Positions 35,601 through 47,000 of a stretch of 64,000 nt of DNA are shown one piece after another; the first letter of the stretch is position 1; each line of letters opens with the position of its first letter. The position numbers were made by a program, and so were the translations under genes. The notes beneath the pieces are model-generated. The model was not told the DNA's origin, did no database searches, and saw nothing but the letters and a program-made list of their open reading frames with translations. This DNA comes from Myripristis murdjan (lineage: Eukaryota; Chordata; Actinopteri; Holocentriformes; Holocentridae), in NCBI RefSeq assembly GCF_902150065.1, contig NC_043990.1:12373740-12437739 (forward strand). The letters run 5' to 3'.

Positions 35601-37210
35601 TGACCATGGTATAGAGTCTAAAGCGTGTGCAAAGAGGGCCAAGTCACTTAACGGCATAATTATCAGTTGCATTTGTTGTCTGAATATCAGCTCAGCATTA
35701 AAAAATTGGTTGCTAGAAAAACTTTTGAGTGTGTAAATCTCGGTGTTTGCAGCATACATTTGGGTCAGGCATTAATGAATTTTATGTTGACTGACAGTTT
35801 ATTCCAGTGTCCTGCATTCTTAATGGTGTCCAGCTCTAACAGGTTGTTAAGAGACTATTTACCATTAAGTCATTCTGAAAAGAAATGTTAACAAACAGAT
35901 ATTGGGCAAGCATCTAGCATAGTACATGCACCAGCCATACACATAACCCATTACAAACTTAGCTCCCATAATTCAAACATAGATCCATTCTGGTTCAGCA
36001 AGTATTACACTTTCTTTTCATCATCATCATTTCAGAAAACACTGAATGAACAATCTAACATCCTCCACGCTGAATACGGACTTTCTTGCAGTTTGCCTTC
36101 TGGTGGTTCTGACAGCTTTTAGAGTGCCAAAATGTAAACTCCCCTACATCATTACAAAAACTTTTTTTTTTTTTTTTCATATTCCACTGAGATCCTGAAA
36201 TGCCTCTATACAAAGACCATTAAATTGTCACAAAGAACTTATGATACAAAAGGATGTACACTGAAATGTGCAATATTCTGGTTTTGTTAGTTCAAACCAC
36301 CAAACGATTAAAAACCGTAAAATTTCTGTATTTAATCTCCACGGCACTTAATAACACCCTGTGCAGTATTCTGTGTTGAATGTATGAATTTTAGCACTTC
36401 ACTGTATAAAGGTATTTGTATATTATGGATGATGCCGCTAAGTACGGCTGGACATGAATCTTTATGTGATGCAGTGACTTTGAGGCCAAGAAACAAAATC
36501 CTCAAGTAACTCTGATATGGTGATACATGCAGAAAATACTATATATTCATCTATGTATCTATGGCTTAGTGATATGGATGTAATGACACAGTCCATGCAT
36601 TCACAACACATTGTTCACGGATTATCTTGAAAAATACCTATTCAGTGCTCCAGTTTCATCTCAGGAAAAAAAGATGTTTCGCCCAACGTGGGGCTCGAAC
36701 CCACGACCCTGAGATTAAGAGTCTCATGCTCTACCGACTGAGCTAGCCGGGCGGTGGAAGCTTCGGCTTTATTCTCGCGATATCAACAATCCCAACGTGA
36801 ATCACCCGATATTTACAATTGTGTCGCGCGATGCATAAACCCTCCCGTGTCCTCAGCTCAATTAACGCCACGGGAATAACATGCGTGTCATTTCCCACTT
36901 TAAACCTTGGTAACTTTAACGTTATGAAACACTTTTTTCGAAACAAAAGTGTGGGGTGTAATTAATAGCTTGCAACATCGTAACAGCCAGCTGAGATTCT
37001 GAAAACAGCCTCACTTTTACTGACACCACACTCCCACTGCAGTCGTGTCGGGAGCTTACCTTGACACAGCGTCGTCTCCCCCGTGATGTTGTGGTAAATG
37101 GCTCGAAACGAAAGGAAACGGATGAAGTCCGCGCCGGTTATGAAAACAAACGCAAAGTTGAGCAGAGTCACGGTGCAGAGAGCCGAGCCACGTACCGTGA
37201 CTGACGCCAT
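32642..37210 (-). CDS. nrm: nurim (inner nuclear envelope membrane protein)
   Basis: Four exons give 277 residues (human 262): 37060-37210, 35424-35617, 34924-35100, 32642-32953, all GT-AG and in phase. Nurim is a multi-pass inner nuclear membrane protein with an isoprenylcysteine-methyltransferase-like fold. Family blocks are seen: [14 protein letters not shown] near the N-terminus, [78 protein letters not shown] and [15 protein letters not shown]. Hydrophobic segments are about residues 8-30, 62-84, 98-114, 136-160 and 200-235. Intron 1 holds a tRNA gene and intron 3 a LINE fragment. nrm followed by ppp1r18 on the same strand matches mammalian neighbours. Confidence 0.95.
34060..34780 (+). 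mobile_element. LINE fragment: end of reverse-transcriptase ORF and 3' tail
   Basis: A 176-codon frame (34070-34600) encodes [38 protein letters not shown] and, near its end, [21 protein letters not shown]. This is the typical C-terminal tail after the reverse transcriptase of fish L2/Rex/CR1-like LINEs. The 3' part ends in GAATCTGAAATCTGAATCT, an L2-like terminal repeat. The 5' most of the element is missing. It is antisense to nrm in intron 3. Confidence 0.75.
35394..35413. repeat. GT microsatellite
   Basis: A short (TG)n run lies 11 bp beyond the donor of nrm exon 2. Confidence 0.85.
36680..36752 (-). tRNA. tRNA-Lys (anticodon CTT)
   Basis: The minus strand begins GCCCGGCTAGCTCAGTCGGT and reads as a full 73-nt cloverleaf: acceptor stem GCCCGGC/GTTGGGC, D arm GCTC..GAGC, anticodon loop with CTT at 36717-36719, T arm GTGGG/CCCAC with TTCGAGC, and discriminator G. 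The A box (TAGCTCAGTCGG) and B box (GGTTCGAGCCC) are intact. A T7 Pol III stop follows at 36666-36672. No CCA is encoded. It lies in nrm intron 1 on the same strand. Confidence 0.97.
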
Positions 37211-37428
37211 TTCAAAAAGCGTTTAACTAACTTCATTAGGCAACTTCCAAAGAGGTTTCTTCCGGGAGTGGGATGTGATGTAGTACCGGATATTAACACA
37301 CGGTGTCGCTGCTAGCCGGCATTGTGTGGGACAATGAGATCAGAGACATACCTGTTGCTCCTTGGGTCCTTCTGAGGGGGGCCCATCACATAATATGACT
37401 GTTGTGTTAAAAACTGCCACAGGCTCAT

Positions 37429-37651
37429 TTAACCCTTATAAGGTATTCGGGCCTGTGCGACCCGTTTTCACAAACAACAAACATATGTATTGTTTATATT
37501 GCTTGCATTTGGGATGAAGTAAAAATCTGCTGAGTATTTTAACAAAAAAAGGTTTGATTATGTTGAATTAAAAGCCCCAATTTGCAATGGGTCCACCAGA
37601 TCCAGCAGGACTCCCTGTGTAACAAAAAAACGAATACCATATAAGGGTTAA
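37429..37651. mobile_element. TTAA-flanked miniature DNA element
   Basis: TTAA occurs on both sides. The inverted ends are CCCTTATAAGGTATTCG and CGAATACCATATAAGGG, and the body is about 215 bp. The termini differ from the 8902 and 60618 copies, so this is a separate family of piggyBac-like type. Confidence 0.7.
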
Positions 37652-38215
37652 GGCATTAAATCATATATATTGTCATATTTATTGACTAAAAGATTCTCAA
37701 ATGGACACTCCTGTCATTTGCATAGGGGTCCTTGACATGAAAACGTTGACAAAAAAAGACAAAAAGTTAATACATAGGACATACATAATAGAATTCTGGA
37801 GGGTCTTCAGAAAAAAGAGAATTTTATTGAATTAGATGGTTATTTCATTAATTGTAAATTTGTTCAGTGTGAGAAAAGATGACTATTTTGATCACTTTTA
37901 TTTCCCACAGGTAGTATAGACAGACACCATCATCTCAGATTGAGATCTACTTGGTTTGAACAGGTTGGGGAACCACTGAAATATAGTATACCGTATAAAT
38001 TAGTAATCACTGGCTGAAATCCCCTATAGTCACCCTGTTACTTAATCTAGTAGGTGTCTTTTGTTTGTCAGGTATTACTGCACATGAATCATCGACATGT
38101 ATCACAGTTGGTCATTGAGGTCACTATTGCAAAAAATACATGATTCTCTGGCCTATTCAACTTTATTTGAGAAAATAAAATTACACAAAACGAATCATCA
38201 ACTCAAAAATCAGAG
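37652..38215. other. spacer between nrm and the LIM gene
   Basis: This is A/T-rich sequence with no gene or clear repeat recognised. Confidence 0.5.
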
Positions 38216-38221
38216 TTTATT
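38216..38221 (-). promoter_or_regulatory. poly(A) signal of the LIM gene
   Basis: TTTATT on plus (AATAAA on minus) lies 65 bp past the stop codon at 38286. The short 3' UTR supports the stop being the true gene end rather than a missed splice. Confidence 0.6.
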
Positions 38222-38285
38222 TTACATTTATAAAACAAATACAACACAAAACAAGCTAAAATGACCCGTGTTCCCGCTCCTGGTC

Positions 38286-39898
38286 TCAAGTGAGGTTCAC
38301 CGCACTGTCATAGCACTCCACATGGTAATTTCTGTGAAATGATACCACTCGAATGGACTCTGTGGACCCCTGAAATAATGAAGTGAGAGCGTTATGATCA
38401 TTTACTGGAAAGCCTGTTTTGTGAAAAAAACAATTATTTTTTTATCAAAGAACACAACCCATTAATTTATATTTCATTGTTTTAACTGATTCATGTTCAC
38501 CTCAGATGGCAAAATGGGCATTCTGCAAGCGGCACACCTGGGCGCCTGGACCCTGAAACCAACACAAAGTCTCAGCAAAACCTAAAAGAAACTCAACAGT
38601 AAAGTCCTTCTGGGTGTGACTGCTCTCTGTGTGTTGCCAGGGTGTGGTTTGAAATAGTTTCAGGAATGTGATTAAAAGGGTTTAGCCCACTGTATCGGTG
38701 TCAGACCAGAACAAGAAACTCACTTGTGGTAGTCGCTGACACAGTAAACCTTGTTGTCTGTGCCGACAGTGAAGGGCAGGCCCTCCAGGCTCTCCCTGCA
38801 GACGACACAACGGAAGCAGGATGGGTGGTAGGACTTCCCGAGAGCCTGTAGAACCTGGCGGCACACATGACACCAATGAGATCACACACTACTTATATGC
38901 ACATAAATGAAGATACACATGCATGCACACTCACAAACACACACATAAACTTGTACTCACCATGTCCGTGATTAAATATCCACAGCCGTTACAAACCTCT
39001 GGGGATGGATGGACTCCTGAATACTGAAGAGGAAGGATTCACTCATCACGTCATATTTCAGATATATTTTTAGAGATATATTTTTAAAGTGAGATAATAT
39101 TTTTTCCCCCATTTTTCTGGCTTTTTATTATTATTATTATTATTTTAAATCTCATTATAGCCCACTGCACAGCTGAGCAATGTATGTTTGTTGAATATAC
39201 TTACCAAAAAGTCATCCTCACAAAAGATTCTTCCTGAAATAGTGTAAAATGACTCGCCACTCAGCTTTTTATCTACAAAAAATCACATAATGTAAAAGGC
39301 AAACGTGGCATAAACCTCTTAAATAATGCCATATAGATAACATGTAATAATTGCTGATTCACTTCAGAGATCAAAGCTATTACAGCACATTGATTATTAT
39401 GACATGTGAGTGGATAGATGATTTAAAAAAACAAACAAAAAAAAAAACAGGTGCATCCTGCTGAAGAATACAAAACTACTCACTGCAAAGACAGCAGGTG
39501 AAACAAGTGTCGTGGAACAGATTCCCCATGGCCTGGCAGGCTCTCCCTGCACCGTACACCGCTTTCCTGCATCTTGCACAGCTTCCTGAAAACACACCAC
39601 ACACACACAATATACACTGCAGAGTTATTCACCCGCACAAACACTACTTATGTGTTCGATCTGTTTTCAGCAGCACAACTGACTGATTACTGTGAAACCT
39701 TTGTGAAACCAGACTCTGTTCACAAATGCATATTGTGCACACTGACGACACAACACACTAATGATCTGTCTTGAACTGAGGAGAGTGTCAGAACAGATTA
39801 TCAATTAAAAAAAAACCCCAAAAAAACTACATGCCATTGTAGATATTTCTTATTTCTGCCTTACCAAAGTAGAGATGAGCCCTAGAATTGGTGTCCAT
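38286..39898 (-). CDS. short Ajuba/LIMD1-type LIM protein with a half third LIM domain
   Basis: Seven exons join to 177 residues: 39865-39898, 39484-39585, 39205-39272, 38961-39023, 38724-38854, 38501-38552, 38286-38369, all GT-AG and in phase. The N-terminus is only [12 protein letters not shown], lacking the long proline-rich region of Ajuba, LIMD1 and WTIP. LIM1 (about 14-67) has [20 protein letters not shown] and [13 protein letters not shown]2 (79-132) has [12 protein letters not shown] and [22 protein letters not shown]3 starts [13 protein letters not shown] and reaches NYHVEC (residue 169), completing the first zinc site (C139, C142, H166, C169), then ends in YDSAVNLT without the second zinc site. 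In the family this continues YHCEDCGLEL and some 35 more residues. LIM domains mediate protein contacts at junctions and P-bodies. Identity as a limd1-related paralogue is inferred. Confidence 0.82.
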
Positions 39899-41176
39899 CT
39901 TCCACTTTCCCCAGTTACTTCTGCCCTCTGGAGCCTATAGTGTGACTGTCTGAGGGTCTAATTTTATGTGTGTGGCAGACAGCTGTAAGCAGAGCCACTG
40001 TCTGGGTTTATGTGTGTTGCATGCACTGCTTGTGGTCTTTCCCAGGGTAGTGAGCCTTCAGCCCCCATGACTCCTCCAAGACGTCTGGGGTGAGACCAGA
40101 CAGCTGGTATCTCTTACTAACTACGCACTATTTAGGCACTATTGGTGTTCTGTTGGTGCTGGGACTGCATTACAGGGACAGCCAGCTACTAGTTCACATT
40201 TCTTATTAAACTGGCTATTTTCATCACCCTGGGGTGTGAATTACATCACTAAATGAGAATCTGTAGTTCTAACTATGCTGAGAGAAGCCTGTCTGATGAA
40301 ATCCCCTGATTTCAGCAGCCAGTTTGTATGGGGCAGGAAGATTGTTGAACATGCTGTTCTTCTTGGATTATTAAAATTTCCAAGGAGCACCCAGCACTCA
40401 TTCAAATATTAACAAACTGGAATTGAGCTCATCTGAACTGTTACATAATGGCAGAATGATACTAAAATAAAAGTATAAAAAAGCAGGGATGATCCAGTAA
40501 AATCATGACTTTAATTTCAAATTCTCTCTGCCCGATGTTTGAAAAGGCACTGTCATTCAACTTGGGCCAAACCCACAGCCATGGAGAATAGGTAACACCC
40601 ACGCAGCCCAGCCACATCATATCACAGAGGAAAATTCCTCCAAACATGCCTCATTTTATGACATTTATTGAATTTCAGCAATGCTTATGCACTAGTAGAT
40701 GATAAAGACAGAGCATGTGAGAGACACTAAATAAAAAGGGAAGTTTATAAGCCTGGTTGACAATTCCATTAAATCTCTTGGGCTTGGATCCTGTTTAAGG
40801 CGTGGGTGGGCAACACGACAGCAGATCTGCTTCATCTCAGTGAGATTTTGTCCCAGGGTGAGAATAAATCTACTCAATAGGAAACTAGGGTTGAAAAGGC
40901 CAAAGAGCTTTTGAATTTGAGTGTTGCAGACGATGAAACGTGACAAATTGGATGTCTGATGTGCATGGCAGACAGTGATTCATGCCTGATTGACCATAAA
41001 CTGACTAAAACTAGGATTGGCATCTTACCTCACAGAGGTAAGAGGAACCCAACCGCAGCCTTTGCAGACTCTTTTCTTTTCTTACACTGTACACAGCAAC
41101 AAGTGGCGCTCGTATATGTTAATGCAGCCAATATTGTATCAGTTCTTGTGCAGAAAGGAGTCAAAGCTTGATTTTT

Positions 41177-41193
41177 TAGACAGACAGACAGAC

Positions 41194-41225
<32 letters not shown>

Positions 41226-41400
41226 TTACTTTATTGATCCCAAACTGGGAAATTCTTAGAGAGTTTTAGAGAGAGATTTTAACAAGTCTAGGGTAGCTGC
41301 TAAACCATTTTTGCATGGGCAAAAATAAGAACTATTACAATCTAGATACATTAATAAATGCAAATAATGCACCATTATATCAAAATATGAACGAGTTCTT
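41177..41400 (-). mobile_element. LINE 3' tail in reverse with GATA/GACA repeat
   Basis: A (GACA)n(GATA)n run is followed by TTTACTTTATTGATCCCAAA, the reverse complement of a fish LINE terminus ending in GGGATCAATAAAGT. Only the 3' end and its simple-repeat tail are visible. Confidence 0.6.
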
Positions 41401-42649
41401 TGAAACCAGTTCACCTGCTCTATTAAAGAGAGTTATAAATGAAGTTAAATAAAGCAGAGATGAGAGCTCAGCTTTTATTAGTAATCATGTTCTTAGAAGA
41501 TTTACTGTATGCCTGCCTGGGAGAAAATGTGAGTTTAAGCCCAGAGACATTTTGTTTGTTTGTTTGTTTGTTTGTTTTGCTACATTACATTACCATGGCT
41601 TTGTGCACTGCAGGCTCCCACCTGCCACATTGAGCACTGCTGCCCTCCTGTGGACTGTTTAGACCTCAACATTTTATAATAATCAATGACCTAGAATCAG
41701 ACTGAGCCAAATTACTATTTCAAATCTGTCCTGACATTTGTTTTAACCTCTATATGGAGCGAAGTGGCTGGAGGTCACTGCATCAAAACAACACAGATAG
41801 TGTAAAAATCTAAATACCTAATGAAAGTAGCCTAACTAAACTCAACATCTTTTATCTTTTAATTGTATTGTGTTCATTTTTAATTCTTGTTCAAATTAGT
41901 CTGTGCATTTAACATTTGAATATAACAGCTGTGTTCTTTTCCTTATCCATTCATTGTTCACCATTTGATTTGATGCTCACATTTCTATGCGGGCTGTTTT
42001 GAGAAACACCTTTTAATTCCATGAAATTAACATTATAATGCTACTACTACTACTCCTGCTACGACTACGACTACTACAATTACTTCTGCTACTACTACTA
42101 TGATGCTAACTACTACAACTACAATAGAAGAAGAAGAAGAATGAGAAGGAGGAAGAGGAGAATAAAAAGACAGAGGAAGGTGAGGAACTGACTCAAATCC
42201 TTTCTTCTAATTGATTTAACCTTTTGGCAATCGTTTCACTGGTCGGTGTTGCAGATACTATGTGGCCTGAGCTAACCTACACTGTGTCCAAATTGTTACG
42301 AACACAGACAGCTCAGAGTTGGATTAGATGGTTAGATTAGAGGTGCTTATCTATCTCTAATAACTCTAACAGGCCCTGGAACAGAAACAACAACTATGAA
42401 ACTCCGGGCGGGGAAACAGGGAATGGGAGAGAGGAGCACACTGGGGTCGCTGGGAGGAGAAAGAGAAAGCCTTGTTACTCCTCCCTGTTCTGGGGAGGGG
42501 GTAACATGTGAGGGGAGGAGATCCAGACAGCTGTTGATACTTCACTGAGGTCCCTTGTTAGGAGACACACAAGCACCAAACAGGCTGTCACATGCTGTCG
42601 GACTGGTTTAGCCAAAAATCAGATTGTTGCAGTTGTTAGTGCTTATGCG

Positions 42650-42652
<3 letters not shown>

Positions 42653-42710
<58 letters not shown>
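42653..42710. repeat. compound GT/GA microsatellite
   Basis: (GT)n changes directly to (GA)n. It lies in the spacer upstream of cdcp1. Confidence 0.9.
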
Positions 42711-42713
<3 letters not shown>

Positions 42714-43059
42714 GAGAGCGCATGTGTGCATTCCTTATGAACACCTCAACGCCTAATAAGCACAAAAAGATGAGGAAAATACTCCGAAAGTGAGCCAATT
42801 TGACTGGTTCTCACTTGTTCACCTTGTCCTTTGGGGTTAGTTCTTGGGTTTAGGATTAAGATTGGGCCTATAGTTTGGGTTAACATTAGGTTTAAGCTCA
42901 AATTAATGCTACTTCCGGGTGTTTCATTTGGAGTTTAGTTTATATTTAAGATTTGGGTTAGTTAAATGTTGAGTGAAGAGGGCTCAGGTTAATGTTAGTG
43001 GGTTGAGGATGATTATAGTAGGTGAACATCCTCTTAAATTGACTGTAGTAATATGCATA

Positions 43060-43101
<42 letters not shown>

Positions 43102-43259
43102 GCAGCTCAGTGGTCTTGCCCTCAGGGGTTGAGTGTGATCAGGAATGCATGCGTCAGGAGGCATGTGGAGGCAGGAGGAAGCTGCAGCACCACTGGGAGT
43201 ATTATTCACACCAAACGCCTGCTATTACACATCAGGCATACACAACTAGTCACATTATG

Positions 43260-43264
<5 letters not shown>

Positions 43265-43292
<28 letters not shown>
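43265..43292. repeat. poly(T) tract
   Basis: This is a T run of about 28 bases preceded by a TG microsatellite at 43063-43100. No retroelement body is recognised next to it. Confidence 0.8.
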
Positions 43293-43295
<3 letters not shown>

Positions 43296-44046
43296 GCATC
43301 TGACCAGACAAGTCTCACTGGTTTGTAGATGAAAACATACTTTTCCAGCTAATCTGTCACCAGAAATAGTGCAACACAAGAGTCAGTGGCACTCACAGTG
43401 ACCTTATTGCTGTATCTGGTGCTCTTATCAGGAATATCACTACAGCACCCCTGCAGGGATAGTGAGGATTACAACAGCTTATTTACATAGAGGAAAGAAA
43501 AGGTGACTAGAGTCAGAGTGGGTGACATTTCTCATTTTTGTAATGTTTGACCAAAACAAAACAAAACAAAACAAAAAACTTTATTACAGCCTATACACTG
43601 AGAATTTTCTCTATCGACTGCATCCACGCCCTTCCTCTGCCTCATTTTGGGGTTGCCGAGCACGATGCCAGCCATCCTTGGCATGTTTGAATGTTTATAA
43701 ATAGGGCATCCTTTGTGCCAACAAGGGAAGTCACATAAGGCCCACTACCCCCAATAGACTATCTACCAGCTCTAGCTCTGCGTTTCGGCTCAAGGGCACA
43801 ACGGCAGGAGCCGATCCTCGCCCGTCAAGTTTAGACAGGTAACCGTAACCTACCTGCGGTCCACGCCCATCCGCTGCACACAGGTAACGCAATATCGATC
43901 AGGAAGTTGCAGGGCTGTCACCGCCATCGCCGATGTCGTGCGGATTTATGATTTTAAAAAATGCAGATCTGAGAAGAAAGCGGGATTATTTTGTTGTGTT
44001 TTGTTTTTAACCTGCTTGTATTTTCCCCCCACCTTTATTAGTGACG

Positions 44047-47000
44047 ATGCGGCTCTGTGCGACCTGCTCCGTGGCGCACCTGGGGTTGTTTTTGTCGCTC
44101 CTCAGCTTGTCAGGTGAGAAAATCATGTCTTTTGTCAGCGAGCAACATGTTGCCTTGCTTTTGAGCATGTAGGAGTTTTGTACCAGTTTGGTTCACATGA
44201 ATGTCTTGTAGTGATTTTGAGCACAGTTTTGAAAATGTATACTCATATAGGATATAGGCTGCTGTTGCCTACTTAAAATACTTTTTGCGTCATTTACGTA
44301 AGTGCAAGTCTGACTGTTTTAAGGGACAGCCTACGTAATAATTAGTACATGGCTTTCATTTTGAGGCCAAGCCCTGTGTCAGAGGTATATGGGACATTTA
44401 GGCAATATTATATGATGATGATTTGGTAATAATGAAATGAAGGGCTGGATTACAAGTTCAATACCTCTGTGTTGAGTAAAATGCCGCTCTCTGAGTTGTA
44501 ATCCTCCATTTTCAAATCGTTACCACACATTTATGGTGCTGTTAGTCATGAAATCATCATGGCTTCATTAATGATTGACTAGCAATCTGTTGGACTATGA
44601 ATCAGGAGGGCATTTTACCAAGCAAAAGCAGATTTCCAGTAGATTTGAGCTGTTCTTTCTTCCTCATTGACCCCCACTGTTTTTGGAGAAGTCATCAACA
44701 ACTATTCATATGCTGTTCCTTCCACATTTAAGAGTTATGTGTGCAAGTTAACCCTGTGAACAGTATCTTTACAGCTGCAGGGTTTCTCAGTTTTGCACCT
44801 GATGACACACCATGACACACCCGTTGGTCACAACAAGTCCCTGTAGGAAGGCTTTTGACAGCCCTGCAGTCCATATTCTGTGTAAATGTAGTGATATTTT
44901 TCTGTGTAGGTTTCAAGTCCTTGCAAGTTTTGTTGGGGTGAGCATTCCCTGCTTTTCATTGGTTGTGTGTGAACCTCCAGGGCAGCTTACCTCACACACA
45001 TCTTCCTTACAATGTTAGGGTTAAACAAATTTTTGTTCAGGCTTTACATTGTTGCAGCAAAAAATAGCATTGTTACTATGATAAAGTCTCCAAAGAGAAA
45101 ACATGAGGTTTTCAGCAACTATCCTAACTGGGACAAAAACAGGGACAGATGTGGAAGCCAAACTAAAATCATGCCCTTACACCGCTGCTGCATAAAATCA
45201 CAAAGGACACAGTGACAAGCAACAAAATCTAAGCCTTGTAATAGGATGAGCCCACATGTGTGCAGCCCCCACACTTCTCAGAGGGAGAAGTACAGGGACT
45301 GTCACTACAGGAGGGTCAAATATCACTTAGACAGCAGCTTGTCTTGTTATTAAAACAGGGGGGTTGCTCACCTTGAGAGTCCTCCTACGTACTTGGCGCT
45401 TACATGACTCATGATATTTAGATTTCAATGAATTTGCTTCAGTCTGCCACCAGAGCACACAGCGACAGGTGTGCCTGGCACCACTCTGTTTGCTTAAGCA
45501 TCAGTGGCAAACAGTGTCACCCGTGTATGCATATTCTTACTAGATTAACATCGTTAAAACAGCTGAAGTGTTGATACAGTAGCTGAAGTCAATCTTGAAT
45601 GAGGTCGGACTCTGCTCTGCTCTGTGTGGGGTCCTGTGACTCCTTCTGCTGCTCTGTTGATTTGAATATCATAGCCAAAATTATCTAATTTCATGAGACT
45701 TTCATGACTACTGTTGCTCGTAAGAATTCGTGTTTATGCAATAGCCACTGACTTGAGTTCAAACACAGGAATGGGTCTAAGCATGCTTTTGCTCATATTC
45801 AAGCAGCAGTCAAAACAAGATATATTTGGCAATGGCAAGTGCTTTCACACATTATGCATTTCTATGTTTCAAAAGGCTTTACCATATATTCTGCTACTGG
45901 CAACTGCTTCCCATTTGTAAATGCTGATCTGTGTCCTCAGATTGTTTACAGGTGACGGTCCAACCAGACAAGGGTTCAGCGGTGACAGTGTCCACTGACC
46001 TGCCTGCGGATCAGTGTGCTGTGTGCACAGTCAGTGGTGTGAATGACACCCAGACCTCCTGCCACTCCTCTCTATCTTTGGTACCTGAGGAAGAGGTCAC
46101 GCTGCTGTTCAACTGCTCCCAGCCTCTTGAACAGGCGTACAATGTCCGTATTACCAGGAGCATTGGTGAGTTTTGAGATGCATGAAACTGCTTGTTCTTG
46201 TTTTTGTTTTCAAATACACTATGGCTGAGGATAAAAAAAAATGTTCTTCAAAGGGTGAAATTAATTTATGATAAATAGAAGAGGACACTTTTTGGCAAAC
46301 AGCACCAACTTTTTCAGTTTTCTTTTTCAGTTTTCAGTTCAAATGCTCTAGACTGATGCAATTGGAAGGATGTCAGAGATTCTTTAATGAGAGGAGTTCA
46401 CCAAGATCAAGCTCAGTTGTAAAGAGTTTGTCTGCAATTGCTGGAATTGCCTGTAAAAAAAAAAAAAAAAAAAAAAGACAACTAAAATGTTGGCCCCTCA
46501 AACAACATCAAATTTTACATTTTTTTAAATTAAACATAATGGATCTATATGTGTATACATTGAGAAGAAATGAATTCCCGTGGTGGGGGAACTTTAAAAA
46601 AAAGTTAAAATTACATTGTAGTGTGTCTCACAGCCATGCAGTCTATTTGCAGATTTTAATTAAATCCAGTCTTGAATTGTAAAACCGGTTTGGGTATCTT
46701 TTCCTGTCTCTGTGATGCAGAATGCAAGACGGATTCCTGCAACCCAACAATGGGAGAGGCTCAAACCTCCTTCCTAACAGAGTTCAGGAGAACCTTCGTC
46801 TGGGACATAAAGGCGCCTGAAAAGACAGTCGTGGTTCTGAACATCCTAGGAGATGGACTCAACGAGATGTCACAGCCAGAGTCATGCCTTGATGGATGGA
46901 TGTACTCCGTGGCCCACCCGAAACCCAATAACAAGGTCCAAACTCAAGCCTACTGCCGAGGTGGTTCTGTGACCCACTTAGACCTGATCAATGGAGCTAC

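Larger units (their letters stand above)
39899..44046. other. intergenic spacer between the LIM gene and cdcp1
   Basis: The 4.1-kb stretch holds a reversed LINE tail (41177-41400), ACT-type trinucleotide runs (42040-42125) followed by an AGAAG purine run, GT and GA microsatellites (42653-42710, 43063-43100) and a T run (43265-43292). The last 250 bases are GC-richer and likely the cdcp1 promoter and 5' UTR. No coding gene is seen. Confidence 0.6.
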
